Source: Candidatus Planktophila sp.
Lineage (GTDB): Bacteria; Actinomycetota; Actinomycetes; Nanopelagicales; Nanopelagicaceae
Direction: 5' to 3'
NCBI GenBank assembly: GCA_017858325.1
Contig: JAFMBT010000005.1
Span: 24,126-88,125, forward strand
Length of the DNA: 64,000 bases
The position numbers and the translations under genes were made by a program. Shown piece by piece: positions 41,402-54,100 of this stretch. Position 1 is the first letter of the stretch. Each line of letters opens with the position of its first letter. Under the pieces are notes generated by a model. That model worked only from the letters and a program-made list of their open reading frames with translations, was not told where the DNA came from and did not search any database.

Positions 41402-41430
41402 AGTGGCGGTGGTTCTAATCCACCGCCACT
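41402..41430. terminator. Terminator after tuf
   Basis: Perfect 11-bp stem (41402-41412 with 41420-41430), 7-nt loop, GC-rich (AGTGGCGGTGG). It separates tuf from the rpsJ promoter. No long U-run follows. Confidence 0.75.
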
Positions 41431-41451
41431 ACGACAAGATTTACTTATTTA

Positions 41452-42645
41452 TTACTTTGTAATCTTTGTAACGCGACCTGCACCTACTGTGCGGCCACCT
41501 TCGCGGATAGCAAAGCGGAGTCCTTCTTCCATTGCGATTGGCTGGATGAGAGTTACTGCCATCTCAGTGTTATCGCCAGGCATAACCATTTCGGTACCTG
41601 AAGGAAGTGTTACAACACCGGTCACGTCAGTTGTACGGAAGTAGAACTGTGGACGGTAGTTGTTGAAGAATGGAGTGTGACGACCGCCTTCATCCTTTGA
41701 AAGGATGTATGCGGATGCGTTGAACTCTGTGTGAGGTGTGATTGATCCTGGCTTGCAGACAACCTGTCCACGCTCAACATCTTCACGCTTTGTTCCACGA
41801 AGAAGAAGTCCGACGTTCTCGCCAGCCTGTCCTTCGTCGAGCAACTTACGGAACATTTCAACGCCTGTAACAGTTGTGCGCTGTGCATCTGGACGGATAC
41901 CAACGATTTCAACTTCTTCGTTAACCTTGACGATACCGCGCTCGATACGACCGGTGATTACTGTTCCACGACCTGTGATGGTGAATACATCTTCAACTGG
42001 CATAAGGAATGGCTTGTCAACATCACGAGCTGGCTGTGGGATAAATGCATCAACAGCATCCATGAGTTCGACGATCTTTTCTGCCCATGCAGCGTCTCCT
42101 TCGAGAGCCTTAAGTGCTGAGATGCGAACGATTGGTGTGTCATCGCCTGGGAACTCGTACTTAGATAGAAGTTCACGAACTTCCATTTCAACGAGCTCAA
42201 GAATTTCTTCGTCATCAACCATATCTGACTTGTTAAGAGCCACAACGATTGATGGAACGCCTACCTGACGTGCAAGGAGAACGTGCTCCTTGGTCTGTGG
42301 CATTGGACCATCTGTTGCTGCAACGACGAGGATTGCTCCATCCATCTGTGCTGCACCAGTGATCATGTTCTTGATGTAGTCAGCGTGGCCTGGGCAGTCC
42401 ACGTGTGCGTAGTGACGCTTCTCTGTCTGGTACTCGATGTGAGCGATAGAGATTGTGATACCGCGTTGACGCTCTTCTGGCGCCTTATCGATATCTGAGA
42501 ACTCTGTAGCAGCGTTAAGAGTTGGGTACTTATCGTGCAACACCTTTGAGATCGCAGCAGTAAGGGTTGTCTTACCGTGGTCAATGTGGCCGATGGTGCC
42601 GATGTTTACGTGCGGCTTGTTACGCTCGAACTTGGCTTTTGCCAT
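41452..42645 (-). CDS. tuf: Elongation factor Tu
   Basis: 397 residues. GTPase motifs are [22 protein letters not shown] and NKSDM, with switch I RGITIS. Domains 2 and 3 follow ([20 protein letters not shown]). Delivers aminoacyl-tRNA. 65 bp after fusA; this spacer carries a 12-bp direct repeat. Confidence 0.99.
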   Translation of the reverse strand: MAKAKFERNKPHVNIGTIGHIDHGKTTLTAAISKVLHDKYPTLNAATEFSDIDKAPEERQRGITISIAHIEYQTEKRHYAHVDCPGHADYIKNMITGAAQMDGAILVVAATDGPMPQTKEHVLLARQVGVPSIVVALNKSDMVDDEEILELVEMEVRELLSKYEFPGDDTPIVRISALKALEGDAAWAEKIVELMDAVDAFIPQPARDVDKPFLMPVEDVFTITGRGTVITGRIERGIVKVNEEVEIVGIRPDAQRTTVTGVEMFRKLLDEGQAGENVGLLLRGTKREDVERGQVVCKPGSITPHTEFNASAYILSKDEGGRHTPFFNNYRPQFYFRTTDVTGVVTLPSGTEMVMPGDNTEMAVTLIQPIAMEEGLRFAIREGGRTVGAGRVTKITK

Positions 42646-42677
42646 TTTGGTTCCTCTTTCGTTTTATCTAGTGCTAG

Positions 42678-42712
42678 TTATTAGGGGTTGTGCTGTTCAT
42701 TTATTAGGGGTT
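42678..42712 (-). repeat. 12-bp direct repeat in the fusA-tuf spacer
   Basis: TTATTAGGGGTT occurs at 42678-42689 and 42701-42712, a 23-bp period. The second copy includes the fusA stop codon. Possible regulatory or processing site for tuf; function unknown. Confidence 0.6.
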
Positions 42713-44822
42713 ATTCGCCGCGAACTTTCGCAATGATTTCCTTTGCGACGTTGCCTGGAACTTCGGCATAACTGTCGAATTCCATGCTGTAGCTCGCGCG
42801 ACCTTGCGTTCTGGAGCGGAGATCTCCGACATAGCCGAACATCTCTGACAACGGAACTAGCGCCCTAACAACGCGGGCACCTGACCGCTCGTCCATGGCC
42901 TGAATTTGGCCACGACGACTGTTGAGATCGCCGATGACATCACCCATGAAGTCTTCAGGGGTAACAACTTCGACTCTCATTACTGGTTCGAGAATTGCAG
43001 GATCAGCAAGCTTTGCTGCCTCCTTAAATGCTGCGATACCAGCCACCTTGAAAGCGAGCTCCGATGAGTCAACATCGTGATACGCGCCGTCAAGAAGAGT
43101 TACTCGTACATCTGTAAGTGGATAACCAGCAAGGGGACCTGAGGTCATCGCTTCCTTACATCCTGCGTCAACTGAAGGGATGTACTCCTTCGGTACGCGT
43201 CCACCTGTGACCTTGTTGACGAATTCATATCCGCCTTCAATTTCACCAGTTGGAAGTGGTTCGACTGCAATCTGAATCTTTGCAAACTGTCCAGAACCAC
43301 CGGTCTGCTTCTTATGTGTGTAGTCATGGCGTGCAACTGCCTTACGAAGAGTTTCGCGGTAAGCAACTTGTGGCTTACCAACGTTAGCTTCGACCTTGAA
43401 CTCGCGACGCATACGGTCTACGAGAATTTCTAGGTGAAGCTCGCCCATACCAGCGATGATTGTCTGGCCGGTCTCTTCATCGGTGTTGACGTGGAATGTT
43501 GGATCTTCTTCCGAAAGACGCTGAATCGCAACGCCAAGTTTTTCTTGATCGCCCTTTGTCTTTGGCTCGATCGCTACAGAGATAACAGGGGCTGGGAAAT
43601 CCATTGATTCAAGTATTACTGGCTTAGCAGGATCACAGAGAGTCTCACCTGTTGTGGTGTCCTTAAGACCCATAACAGCAACGATCATTCCTGCACCAAC
43701 ATTGTCACGCTCTTCGCGCTTGTTGGCGTGCATCTGGTAAATCTTTCCGATGCGCTCTTTGCGATCCTTTGTTGAGTTAAGGATTGTTGATCCTGTCTCA
43801 AGGACGCCAGAGTAAACGCGGATAAAGGTAAGTTTTCCAAGGTGTGGATCTGTCATGATCTTGAAGGCAAGTGCTGAGAATGGCTCATCGTTCTTTGGGA
43901 AACGCTTGAGCTCCTTCTCCTTATCATCCATCTCTGTGCCGACGATTGCATCAACATCAAGTGGTGATGGAAGGTAGCGAGTTACAGCATCAAGCATTGG
44001 CTGTACACCCTTGTTCTTAAATGCAGAACCTGTAAGTACTGGTGAAAGCTTTGCGGCGATTGTTGCGCGGCGGATTCCTGCGATGATCTCTTCCTCTGAA
44101 ACTTCAATACCTTCGAGGAACTTCTCCATAAGTGCGTCATCATTTTCTGCCAAAGTTTCGAGCATCTCAAGACGAGCAGCCTTTGACTTCTCGAGCATAT
44201 CTGCCGGAATCTCTTCAATTACGTAATCTTCGCCCTTCTTTGTCTCTCCGCGCCATACAAGTGCCTTCATTGCGATGAGATCAACGACGCCGATGAAATC
44301 TGATTCAAGACCGATTGGAAGTTGTAGAACGAGTGCAACTGCGTTGAGGCGATCCTTGATCATGCCTACGCACTTATCAAATGAAGCACCGGTGCGGTCT
44401 AGCTTATTAATAAAACAAATACGTGGAACTGAGTAACGATCTGCTTGACGCCATACAGTCTCAGACTGTGGCTCTACTCCTGCAACACCATCAAATACTG
44501 CAACTGCGCCATCGAGTACGCGAAGTGAACGCTCTACCTCGACTGTGAAGTCAACGTGGCCAGGAGTATCGATAATGTTGATGAGGTGGTCTTTCCACAT
44601 ACAGGTGGTTGCAGCTGAAGTAATAGTGATACCGCGCTCTTGCTCCTGCTCCATCCAGTCCATGGTTGCTGCACCTTCGTGCACTTCACCAATCTTGTAT
44701 GAGATACCTGTGTAGAAAAGGATGCGCTCAGTAGTAGTGGTTTTGCCCGCGTCGATGTGAGCCATGATTCCAATGTTGCGAACCGTAGCTAGATCGATCT
44801 TCTCTACTGTTGACGTTGCCAA
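42711..44822 (-). CDS. fusA: Elongation factor G
   Basis: 703 residues; translocation GTPase. Motifs are [38 protein letters not shown] and FINKLDRTG; domain IV contains [19 protein letters not shown]. It follows rpsG by 28 bp in the str order rpsL-rpsG-fusA-tuf. Confidence 0.99.
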   Translation of the reverse strand: MATSTVEKIDLATVRNIGIMAHIDAGKTTTTERILFYTGISYKIGEVHEGAATMDWMEQEQERGITITSAATTCMWKDHLINIIDTPGHVDFTVEVERSLRVLDGAVAVFDGVAGVEPQSETVWRQADRYSVPRICFINKLDRTGASFDKCVGMIKDRLNAVALVLQLPIGLESDFIGVVDLIAMKALVWRGETKKGEDYVIEEIPADMLEKSKAARLEMLETLAENDDALMEKFLEGIEVSEEEIIAGIRRATIAAKLSPVLTGSAFKNKGVQPMLDAVTRYLPSPLDVDAIVGTEMDDKEKELKRFPKNDEPFSALAFKIMTDPHLGKLTFIRVYSGVLETGSTILNSTKDRKERIGKIYQMHANKREERDNVGAGMIVAVMGLKDTTTGETLCDPAKPVILESMDFPAPVISVAIEPKTKGDQEKLGVAIQRLSEEDPTFHVNTDEETGQTIIAGMGELHLEILVDRMRREFKVEANVGKPQVAYRETLRKAVARHDYTHKKQTGGSGQFAKIQIAVEPLPTGEIEGGYEFVNKVTGGRVPKEYIPSVDAGCKEAMTSGPLAGYPLTDVRVTLLDGAYHDVDSSELAFKVAGIAAFKEAAKLADPAILEPVMRVEVVTPEDFMGDVIGDLNSRRGQIQAMDERSGARVVRALVPLSEMFGYVGDLRSRTQGRASYSMEFDSYAEVPGNVAKEIIAKVRGE

Positions 44823-44850
44823 TTAATGATCCTCTTCTCGTCTCTTCGTT

Positions 44851-45321
44851 TTACCAGCGGTAGTGAGCAAACGCCTTGTTTGCTTCCGCCATTTTGTGGG
44901 TATCTTCGCGACGCTTTACCGCTGCTCCAAGACCATTTGATGCATCGATTAATTCATTCATAAGGCGCTCTGCCATTGACTTCTCGCGACGAAGGCGTGA
45001 GTAATCAACGAGCCAACGAAGAGCAAGAGTTGTTGAGCGGCCTGGCTTTACCTCGATTGGAACCTGGTATGTAGCTCCACCAACACGACGTGAGCGAACT
45101 TCAACAGCCGGCTTGATGTTATCGAGTGCGCGCTTAAGTGTGATCACTGGATCAACTTGTGTCTTTCCGCGTGAACCTTCAAGTGCTCCGTAAACAATGC
45201 TTTCAGCAGTTGAACGCTTGCCGTGAAGAAGTACACGGTTGATGAGCGCGGTTACAACTGGTGAGTTGTATACAGGATCAGCGACAACAGGAGTCTTTAC
45301 TACAGGACCTTTACGTGGCAT
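44851..45321 (-). CDS. rpsG: Small subunit ribosomal protein S7
   Basis: 156 residues, standard length. [40 protein letters not shown] and the C-terminal [14 protein letters not shown] are diagnostic. Shares one base with the rpsL stop (TAATG). Confidence 0.98.
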   Translation of the reverse strand: MPRKGPVVKTPVVADPVYNSPVVTALINRVLLHGKRSTAESIVYGALEGSRGKTQVDPVITLKRALDNIKPAVEVRSRRVGGATYQVPIEVKPGRSTTLALRWLVDYSRLRREKSMAERLMNELIDASNGLGAAVKRREDTHKMAEANKAFAHYRW

Positions 45322-45701
45322 TAGCTAGCCTTCTTCTCTCTCTTGGCACCGTAACGTGAACGTGACTGCTTACGGTTTTTTACACCTTGTGTATCAAGTG
45401 ATCCACGAATAATTTTGTAACGAACACCAGGAAGATCTTTTACGCGACCACCACGAACAAGAACAATGGAGTGCTCTTGTAGGTTGTGACCTTCACCTGG
45501 AATGTATGCAGTGATTTCCATGCCGCTAGTAAGACGAACACGTGCAACTTTACGAAGAGCAGAGTTAGGCTTCTTAGGTGTAGTTGTGTAAACACGTGTG
45601 CACACTCCACGTCGCTGAGGTGAACCCTTTAGCGCAGGTGTGGATGTCTTCGTAGTCTTTTCTGCACGACCACGACGCACTAGTTGCTGAATTGTTGGCA
45701 C
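45321..45701 (-). CDS. rpsL: Small subunit ribosomal protein S12
   Basis: 126 residues from a GTG start at 45701 (reading [12 protein letters not shown]) with TGGAG upstream. A longer frame from an upstream ATG is rejected because S12 begins [25 protein letters not shown] and [20 protein letters not shown] carry the decoding-site loops; both streptomycin-determining Lys positions are wild type. A leader of about 145 nt separates it from the promoter. Confidence 0.97.
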   Translation of the reverse strand: MPTIQQLVRRGRAEKTTKTSTPALKGSPQRRGVCTRVYTTTPKKPNSALRKVARVRLTSGMEITAYIPGEGHNLQEHSIVLVRGGRVKDLPGVRYKIIRGSLDTQGVKNRKQSRSRYGAKREKKAS

Positions 45702-45850
45702 TACATTTCTCCATTTCGTTTTCTGCATCTACTTCTTTTACGCTCAGGCGCCGACCCACGCGCTCGGGTGTGTTGCACTCGATTCGCGTTTGCATCCATT
45801 AATTTCTTAACAGGGGCAAGCACCTAGCGCGCTAAAAAGCGCAGAGGAGA

Positions 45851-45897
45851 AAGGTATCGGCAGGCACCATGAAAGGTCAAAACGGCCCTTTTACTCC
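45851..45897 (-). promoter_or_regulatory. rpsL (str-segment) promoter and upstream block
   Basis: Minus-strand TTGACC (45880-45875), 18-bp spacer, TACCTT (45856-45851). Directly upstream, plus-strand CGGCCCTTTTACTCC (45883-45897) nearly repeats the block before infA. The leader to rpsL contains a short GCGC-TTTTTA-GCGC hairpin. The rest of the 275-bp rpsL/protease divergent space shows no gene. Confidence 0.6.
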
Positions 45898-45976
45898 GTC
45901 TGCTGCTCCGATTTTGGGGAAAAGGCTGGTTTTTCACTTCCGGGCGTGTCGCGCAAAAAACCCCATAATTGCGCCT

Positions 45977-47218
45977 ATGAACACGTCAGAGCTGCTCCTT
46001 TTGGGAATTGTCCTCTTTGTACTCATTGAATTCGGCGCCGGGATGGTCATCAACTCCCTCAATGAGCGCTCGAAGAATCAACCGCTGAGCCCTGAGGGCG
46101 CGCAGATATTCAACCCTGAGGACTACGCCAAATCCATGGCCTATGGGACGGCCAAATACCGCTTTGAAATGCTCACCACTCTGATGAGCACCGTTGGCAT
46201 ACTGGCAGCCATCATTCTTGGCTGGTTCTCTTGGCTCGATGGCCAATTGCGCGATCGTCTCAGCAATGACTTGCTCATCACAGTTCTATTTGGAGCTATT
46301 TTGCTCGTTTTTGCGACAGTGGCCAACCTACCTGCTGGTTACTACTCAACTTTTGTCATTGAAGAAGAATATGGTTTCAATAAATCCACCAAAAAGCTCT
46401 TTTTCCAAGATGCGATTAAGCAATTGGTTATATCTCTAGCACTTGGATTAGTCCTTCTCTACGCCGTTGCCTGGATCTACCAAGAACTACAAAGTCAGTT
46501 CTGGATTATTGCCTGGGGACTCTTTGCAGTTTTCTCTCTCTTCATGTTTATCTTTGGCACGCGCATATTTCTACCAATTTTTAATAAGTTAAAGCCATTG
46601 CCAGAAGGTGAGCTCCGCACTGCAGTTGAAGATTACTGCCAGAAGCAAGGCTTTCCACTTTCTAAGCTCTACGAGATGGATGCATCAAAGCGCTCCACCA
46701 AACTCAATGCCTTCTTTTCTGGAATGGGCAAAGTTAAAATCATTGGTTTATACGACACACTCATTGAAAAACTTACTGTGCAAGAGACGGTGGCAGTTTT
46801 GGCTCACGAAGTTGGTCACTATAAGCGCAAGCATGTTTACACAATGTTTATTTTTAGTAACCTCCAAACTCTTGTTATTTTCTCCCTGATGGGTTGGCTG
46901 CTGAGTAATCCCAATCTTTCTAAGGCCCTCGGTTCTGATGTGCCAAGCTTTCATTTATCGATGCTCGCATTTTTCTTACTCTTTAGTCCTGTTTCGACGC
47001 TCTTGGGTTTGATTAATAACTCATTCTCACGCCGCAACGAATATCAGGCAGATCAGTATTCAATTGATACATATCCGGGGGCACGCAATTACATGTATAG
47101 CGCACTGATGAAGCTCTCCCGTGAATCACTTTCTAACTTGAACCCACATCCGGTTTATGTTGCAGTGAATTACTCACACCCACCAATCCTTGACCGATTA
47201 GCTCACTTGAAGAAATAG
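45977..47218 (+). CDS. Ste24-type M48 zinc metalloprotease (CAAX protease 1 family)
   Basis: 413-residue polytopic membrane protease. It has about seven hydrophobic segments; zinc site LAHEVGHYKRKH with HEVGH at 277-281; third ligand Glu in SRRNEYQAD. Its length, N-terminal membrane domain and YGFNKSTKKLFFQDAIK resemble eukaryotic-type Ste24/CAAX prenyl protease 1 more than the shorter bacterial HtpX. Start ATG 45977 is chosen where homology begins. Bacteria do not make CAAX prenyl proteins as such, so membrane-protein quality control is more likely. It lies on the opposite strand between rpsL and rpoC. Confidence 0.92.
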   Translation: MNTSELLLLGIVLFVLIEFGAGMVINSLNERSKNQPLSPEGAQIFNPEDYAKSMAYGTAKYRFEMLTTLMSTVGILAAIILGWFSWLDGQLRDRLSNDLLITVLFGAILLVFATVANLPAGYYSTFVIEEEYGFNKSTKKLFFQDAIKQLVISLALGLVLLYAVAWIYQELQSQFWIIAWGLFAVFSLFMFIFGTRIFLPIFNKLKPLPEGELRTAVEDYCQKQGFPLSKLYEMDASKRSTKLNAFFSGMGKVKIIGLYDTLIEKLTVQETVAVLAHEVGHYKRKHVYTMFIFSNLQTLVIFSLMGWLLSNPNLSKALGSDVPSFHLSMLAFFLLFSPVSTLLGLINNSFSRRNEYQADQYSIDTYPGARNYMYSALMKLSRESLSNLNPHPVYVAVNYSHPPILDRLAHLKK

Positions 47219-47230
47219 GTGGCAGTTAAA

Positions 47231-47262
47231 TAACAAGGGCTCCCATATGGGAGCCCTTGTTA
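47231..47262. terminator. Bidirectional terminator between the protease and rpoC
   Basis: 32-bp perfect palindrome centred on CATATG, with core AAGGGCTCCCA. It serves the convergent ends of the protease gene and rpoC. Confidence 0.95.
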
Positions 47263-47278
47263 TTTATTGTGATAATTC

Positions 47279-50200
47279 CTATCGAGGAATCTCGACCTCA
47301 TCGAGGCGAATAGCCTCCCCTGTTCCACCTTGATCAAACGGTGTGAAGTCGTACTCATCGTAGGCAGCGTAGACCGCGGCCTTTGCTTCTTCTGTTGGCT
47401 CAACTCTGATATTGCGGTAACGGGCAAGGCCTGTTCCTGCAGGGATCAACTTACCGATGATGACGTTCTCCTTCAGACCAAGCAATGGATCGCTCTTCTC
47501 TGAAAGCGCCGCATCTGTAAGTACGCGAGTTGTTTCCTGGAATGAAGCCGCTGACAACCATGACTCTGTTGCAAGTGAAGCCTTGGTGATACCCATAAGT
47601 TCTGGGCGACCAGATGCTGCCTTGCCACCGGTTGTAACAACGCGACGGTTCTCTGCTTCAAAGCGACCGCGCTCAACGAGTTCACCTGGAAGTAGATCAG
47701 CATCTCCTGCTTCAAGCACTGTGATGCGCTTGAGCATTTGACGAACGATTACTTCGATGTGCTTATCGTGAATACCTACGCCCTGTGAGCGATAAACAGA
47801 TTGAATTTCGTTAACCAAGTGAACTTGTGTTGCACGTGGTCCAAGAATACGAAGTACCTGCTTCGGATCAATTGCGCCGACGACCATCTTCTGGCCAACT
47901 TCAACGCGTGAACCTTCTTCTACAAGTAGCTTCTGGCGACGTGTGATTGGGTATCCAACTTCTTCTCCACCATCATCTGGTGTAACGATAATCTTCCTAC
48001 CTTTTGCATCTTCACGGAATGAAACAACGCCCGCTGCTTCAGCAATTGGTGCAACACCCTTAGGTGTACGCGCCTCAAAGAGCTCGACGATACGTGGAAG
48101 ACCGTGAGTGATGTCATCTCCTGCAACACCACCGGTGTGGAAGGTACGCATTGTGAGCTGTGTACCTGGTTCACCGATTGACTGTGCTGCAATGATTCCG
48201 ACTGCTTCACCGACTGCGACAAGTTGTCCTGCTGCAAGTGAGCGTCCGTAACATGCTGCACACTGTCCGACCTTGCTATCGCAAATAAGTACGGAACGAA
48301 TTTTTACCTCGTCCACACCTGCTTCAACTAGCGCATCGATATTGCGATCACCTAGGTCAATACCAGCCTTTGCAATAACTGCGCCGTTGACTTCAATATC
48401 TTCAGCCAATGTACGGCCATAGACAGAAGTTTCGACATGGTCATGCTTTACAAGGTTTCCGGCTTGCTGACGTAGTGCAATTGGAAGTACAAGTCCGCGA
48501 TCTGTTCCGCAATCTTCTTCACGGATGATCACATCTTGTGCGACGTCACAGAGACGACGTGTGAGGTAACCAGAGTCAGCGGTACGAAGCGCTGTATCTG
48601 CAAGACCCTTACGTGCACCGTGTGTCGAGATGAAGTACTCAAGTACTGAGAGACCTTCACGGAAGTTGGACTTAATTGGGCGAGGAATAATTTCACCCTT
48701 TGGGTTAGCCACAAGTCCACGCATACCTGCAATCTGACGGATCTGCATCATGTTTCCACGAGCACCTGAATAAACCATCATCCAGACTGGGTTGACCTTA
48801 GGGAAGTTCTCTTCCATCTCTTTACCGACTTCAGCAGTTGCCTTAGTCCAGATTTCGATGAGCTCTTGGCGACGCTCGTCATCTGTGATGAGTCCCTTTT
48901 CGTATTGAGATTGAACCTTGTCAGCCTGTGTTTCGTAGCTTTCTAGGATCTCCTTCTTACGTGGAGGTGTAACAACATCTTCGATTCCGATCGTTGCACC
49001 GGCGCGAGTAGCCCAGTGGAATCCGAGTGACTTCAGTGCATCAAGAGTGTGCGCAACTGTGACCTTTGGATAGAACTCAGCAAGTTTGTCTACGATTCCA
49101 CCGAGTTGTTTCTTCGTTACATCTGTATCAACGAATGGGAAGTCAGTAGGAAGTGCCTCGTTAAAGAGTGCGCGACCGAGAGTTGTATCGAGAGTCTTTC
49201 CATCGACACGAATCTTGATCTTTGCCTGCAGCGAAACTGAGCGCTGATCATGAGCCATGATCGCTTCAGAGATAGAGCCGAATGCACGGCCTTCTCCAAG
49301 TTCACCTTCGCGTTCCATTGTTAAGTAGTAGAGACCAAGAACCATGTCCTGCGTAGGAGATGTAATTGGTCGACCGTTGGCAGGTGACAAGATGTTATTT
49401 GAAGATAACATCAAGATACGTGCTTCGGCCTGTGCCTCAGGTGAAAGTGGAAGGTGAACAGCCATCTGGTCACCGTCGAAGTCAGCGTTAAAGGCTGTAC
49501 ATACGAGTGGGTGAATCTGGATTGCCTTACCTTCTACAAGCTGTGGCTCAAATGCCTGAATACCAAGGCGGTGAAGCGTTGGTGCACGGTTAAGGAGCAC
49601 TGGATGCTCTGCAATAACTTCTTCAAGAACATCCCATACAACTGGACGTGCACGCTCGACCATACGCTTTGCAGATTTAATGTTCTGCGCGTGGTTGAGA
49701 TCGACAAGACGCTTCATTACAAATGGCTTGAAGAGTTCAAGAGCCATTTGCTTTGGAAGACCGCACTGGTGCAATTTAAGTTGTGGTCCAACAACGATTA
49801 CTGAACGACCTGAGTAGTCAACGCGCTTACCGAGAAGGTTCTGGCGGAAACGACCCTGCTTACCCTTGAGCATGTCAGAGAGTGATTTAAGTGCACGGTT
49901 ACCAGGACCCGTTACAGGACGACCACGACGACCGTTGTCAAAGAGTGAGTCCACAGCTTCTTGCAACATACGCTTTTCGTTATTGACGATAATTTCTGGA
50001 GCACCAAGATCTGCCAAGCGCTTCAAACGGTTATTACGGTTAATAACACGGCGATAGAGATCGTTGAGATCTGAAGTTGCAAAGCGTCCACCATCGAGCT
50101 GCACCATTGGGCGTAGATCAGGTGGGATAACCGGAACACAATCAAGAACCATAGATGCAGGATTGTTAGTAGTTGTCATAAATGCGTTAACAACCTTGAG

Positions 50201-51085
50201 GCGCTTGATAGCACGAGTCTTCTTTGCGCCCTTTCCTGCCTCAGAGAGCTCGGTGAGCATTGCATGCTCTGTCACGAGATCAAATGTCTCAAGGCGACGT
50301 TTAATAGCAGCAGCACCCATATCTCCCTTGAAGTACATGCCGTAACGGTCACGCATTTCGCGGTAGAGGTTCTCATCACCTTCGAGATCTTGAACTTTGA
50401 GGTTCTTAAAACGTGACCAGATATCTTCAAGACGAGTCACATCGCGTTCTGCTCGCTCACGGATTCCCTTGAGTTCTCGCTCTGCTGATTCACGAACCTT
50501 GCGCTTTACATCTGACTTTGCATCTTCTGCTTCGAGTTCTGCAAGGTCGGCTTCGAGCTTCTTGGTACGTGTATCAAGATCGACATCGCGCTTAGTCTCG
50601 ATCTTCTTGCGATCGTTGGCAAGCTTCTTCTCAAGCTGTGGCATATCTTCATCGCGCGCTTCAGCATCAACTTCTGTGATCATGTAAGCAGCGAAATAGA
50701 TAACCTTCTCAAGATCCTTTGGTGCAAGATCAAGTAGGTATCCAAGGCGTGATGGAACACCCTTGAAGTACCAGATGTGAGTGACAGGAGCTGCTAGCTC
50801 AATGTGACCCATGCGCTCACGGCGAACCTTTGCGCGGGTTACTTCAACACCGCAACGCTCGCAGATGATTCCCTTAAAGCGGACGCGCTTGTACTTACCG
50901 CAATAACATTCCCAATCACGAGTTGGTCCGAAGATCTTCTCGTCGAAGAGTCCGTCCTTCTCTGGCTTGAGTGTTCGGTAGTTGATGGTTTCTGGTTTCT
51001 TTACTTCACCAAAAGACCACTCACGAATATTGTCAGTCGAAGCTAAGCCAATTCGTAGTTCATCAAAAAAGTTAACATCTAACAT
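47279..51085 (-). CDS. rpoC: RNA polymerase beta' subunit
   Basis: 1268 residues. The N-terminal zinc ribbon has [20 protein letters not shown]; catalytic Mg2+ loop [17 protein letters not shown]; bridge-helix and trigger-loop region [20 protein letters not shown] with [11 protein letters not shown] second Cys cluster surrounds [17 protein letters not shown] 51085 has GGAGAGG upstream. Follows rpoB by 15 bp. Confidence 0.99.
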   Translation of the reverse strand: MLDVNFFDELRIGLASTDNIREWSFGEVKKPETINYRTLKPEKDGLFDEKIFGPTRDWECYCGKYKRVRFKGIICERCGVEVTRAKVRRERMGHIELAAPVTHIWYFKGVPSRLGYLLDLAPKDLEKVIYFAAYMITEVDAEARDEDMPQLEKKLANDRKKIETKRDVDLDTRTKKLEADLAELEAEDAKSDVKRKVRESAERELKGIRERAERDVTRLEDIWSRFKNLKVQDLEGDENLYREMRDRYGMYFKGDMGAAAIKRRLETFDLVTEHAMLTELSEAGKGAKKTRAIKRLKVVNAFMTTTNNPASMVLDCVPVIPPDLRPMVQLDGGRFATSDLNDLYRRVINRNNRLKRLADLGAPEIIVNNEKRMLQEAVDSLFDNGRRGRPVTGPGNRALKSLSDMLKGKQGRFRQNLLGKRVDYSGRSVIVVGPQLKLHQCGLPKQMALELFKPFVMKRLVDLNHAQNIKSAKRMVERARPVVWDVLEEVIAEHPVLLNRAPTLHRLGIQAFEPQLVEGKAIQIHPLVCTAFNADFDGDQMAVHLPLSPEAQAEARILMLSSNNILSPANGRPITSPTQDMVLGLYYLTMEREGELGEGRAFGSISEAIMAHDQRSVSLQAKIKIRVDGKTLDTTLGRALFNEALPTDFPFVDTDVTKKQLGGIVDKLAEFYPKVTVAHTLDALKSLGFHWATRAGATIGIEDVVTPPRKKEILESYETQADKVQSQYEKGLITDDERRQELIEIWTKATAEVGKEMEENFPKVNPVWMMVYSGARGNMMQIRQIAGMRGLVANPKGEIIPRPIKSNFREGLSVLEYFISTHGARKGLADTALRTADSGYLTRRLCDVAQDVIIREEDCGTDRGLVLPIALRQQAGNLVKHDHVETSVYGRTLAEDIEVNGAVIAKAGIDLGDRNIDALVEAGVDEVKIRSVLICDSKVGQCAACYGRSLAAGQLVAVGEAVGIIAAQSIGEPGTQLTMRTFHTGGVAGDDITHGLPRIVELFEARTPKGVAPIAEAAGVVSFREDAKGRKIIVTPDDGGEEVGYPITRRQKLLVEEGSRVEVGQKMVVGAIDPKQVLRILGPRATQVHLVNEIQSVYRSQGVGIHDKHIEVIVRQMLKRITVLEAGDADLLPGELVERGRFEAENRRVVTTGGKAASGRPELMGITKASLATESWLSAASFQETTRVLTDAALSEKSDPLLGLKENVIIGKLIPAGTGLARYRNIRVEPTEEAKAAVYAAYDEYDFTPFDQGGTGEAIRLDEVEIPR

Positions 51086-51100
51086 TTTTTATCCCTCTCC

Positions 51101-54100
51101 TTAAACTTCTTCGACGCTTGAAGGTTCAACTCGTGACAAGTTGATTCCAAGTTCTTCGGCGGCACGGAATACTTCTTCATCGGTATCGCGCATTTCAATC
51201 GCAACACCTTCAGAAGATAGAACTTCCACATTTAGACATAGTGACTGCATTTCCTTAACAAGCACCTTGAATGATTCTGGGATACCTGGTTCTGGAATGT
51301 TCTCGCCCTTAACAATGGCTTCGTAAAGTTTTACGCGACCAAGAACGTCATCGGACTTAATAGTAAGCAACTCTTGGAGTGTGTAAGCGGCGCCATAAGC
51401 TTCAAGTGCCCAAACTTCCATCTCACCGAAGCGCTGACCACCGAATTGTGCTTTTCCACCAAGTGGTTGTTGCGTAATCATTGAGTAAGGTCCAGTTGAA
51501 CGTGCGTGAATCTTGTCGTCCACCAAGTGGTGAAGCTTCAAGATATACATGTAACCAACTGTGATCTCTTCTTTGTATGGCTCTCCGGTGCGACCGTCGA
51601 ATAGACGAGCCTTTCCGTTTCCACCAACAAGACGCATTCCATCCTTGTTAGGAAGTGTTGAAGAGAGAAGACCAATAAGTTCTTCTTCCTTTGCGCCATC
51701 AAATACTGGAGTTGCAACCTTTGAGTTTGCAGCAGCATCTGCGAAACCATGTTCGCGAAGATCCTTCTGCCATGGCTCGTTGCCCTCTAACTTCCAACCA
51801 GATTTAGCAACCCAACCTAAGTGAGTTTCTAAAATCTGACCGACGTTCATACGACCTGGAACACCAAGTGGGTTCAAGACAACGTCAACAGGAGTTCCAT
51901 CTTCAAGGAATGGCATATCTTCCACTGGAAGAATCTTTGAGATAACACCCTTGTTACCGTGGCGACCAGCAAGCTTGTCACCATCTTGAATCTTGCGCTT
52001 CTGTGCAACGTACACGCGAACCAATTGGTTAACGCCAGCTGCAAGCTCGAAACCTTCTTCAGATTCAAAGATCTTTACGCCGATAACCTTTCCGGATTCA
52101 CCGTGTGGAACCTTGAGTGAGGTATCGCGAACTTCGCGAGCCTTCTCACCAAAGATTGCACGGAGCAAGCGCTCTTCGGGAGTTAATTCGGTCTCTCCCT
52201 TAGGAGTTACCTTTCCGACCAAGATGTCGCCAGGAACTACATCGGCGCCAACGCGAATAATTCCGCGCTCATCTAGATCTGCAAGAACTTCCTCTGAAAC
52301 GTTAGGAATATCGCGAGTGATCTCTTCGGCACCTAGCTTGGTGTCGCGAGCATCAACTTCGTACTCTTCAATATGAATTGATGTCAGTACATCATCTTGT
52401 ACGAGGCGCTGCGAAAGAATAATCGCATCCTCGTAGTTGTGACCCTCCCATGACATAAATGCAATGAGGAGGTTCTTTCCAAGAGCCATTTCACCGTTTT
52501 CGGTACATGGGCCATCGGCAATTACTGAACCTAATTCCACTTTCTGACCGGTGCTTACAACAACCTTCTGGTTATATGACGTTCCTTGGTTAGAACGTGT
52601 GAACTTTGCAAGAGAGTATGTCTGGTAAGTGCCGTCATCTGCCATCACTGTGACCGAGTCAGCATCTACTTCTGTAACAACACCTGGCTTAGTTGCCGTT
52701 ACGACATCGCCAGCATCAACTGCTGCACGGAACTCCATGCCGGTACCGATAAGTGGAGCCTCTGCACGCATCAATGGAACTGACTGACGCATCATGTTAG
52801 AACCCATGAGCGCACGGTTAGCATCATCATGCTCGAGGAACGGAATCATTGCGGTTGCAACAGAAACCATCTGACGAGGTGAGACGTCCATGTAATCAAC
52901 TTCGTCAGCGATGATGTATTCAACTTCTCCACCACGACGACGGACAAGTACACGTGCTTCTGCGAAGTGGTTGTCATCAGTTAAAGGTGCATTTGCCTGA
53001 GCGATGATGTGCTCATCTTCTTCATCAGCGGTGAGGTAATCAACCTGATCGGTTACGCGACCCTTAACTACTTTGCGGTAAGGAGTCTCGATAAATCCAA
53101 ATGCAGTAACGCGACCATATGTTGCAAGCGAACCGATAAGGCCAATATTTGGTCCTTCAGGAGTTTCGATTGGACACATACGTCCGTAGTGAGATGGGTG
53201 AACGTCACGCACTTCAAAGCCTGCGCGATCTCGTGAAAGACCACCAGGTCCAAGCGCTGATAGACGACGCTTATGTGTAAGTCCTGACAATGGGTTTGTC
53301 TGATCCATGAACTGGGATAACTGAGAAGTTCCGAAGAACTCCTTGATCGATGCAACAACCGGGCGGATGTTGATCAGCGTCTGAGGTGTAATTGCCTCAA
53401 CATCTTGAGTTGTCATACGTTCACGAACAACGCGCTCCATACGTGAGAGACCGATTCGAACCTGGTTCTGAATCAATTCACCAACTGTACGTAGGCGACG
53501 GTTACCAAAGTGATCGATATCGTCCTTTTCAACACGAACTTCACGGCCGTAATCCATTGTGAGATCACCGCGGTGCAACGCTACGAGGTAGCGAAGTGTG
53601 GCGACGATATCTGAGATGGTGAGCATGCTCTGTGAAAGTTCTAGTTCGAGACCGAGCTTCTTGTTCACCTTAAAGCGTCCGACCTTGGCCAAGTCATAAC
53701 GCTTACCGTTGAAGTAGAGGTTCTCAATAAGGTTCTGTGCAGCTTCCTTTGTTGGTGGCTCACCAGGACGAAGCTTGCGATAGATATCGAGAAGAGCATC
53801 ATCTTGAGTTTTAACTGAATCCTTCTCAAGGGTTTGACGCATTGATTCGAAATCACCAAACTCTTCAAGAATTTGTTCTTCTGTCCAACCAAGTGCCTTC
53901 AAAAACACTGTGACAGATTGCTTACGCTTGCGATCGATACGAACGCCAACGAAGTCTTTTTTATCAACTTCAAATTCCAACCAAGCGCCGCGGCTTGGGA
54001 TGATCTTGGAAGAGAAAATATCTTTATCTGAAGTCTTCTCGATTGTACGTTCGAAGTAGACACCAGGTGAGCGAACAAGCTGTGAAACAACAACGCGCTC

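Noticed and set aside
45869..45976. Protease start 36 codons further upstream
   Set aside because: This segment overlaps the rpsL promoter and lacks similarity to M48 N-termini.
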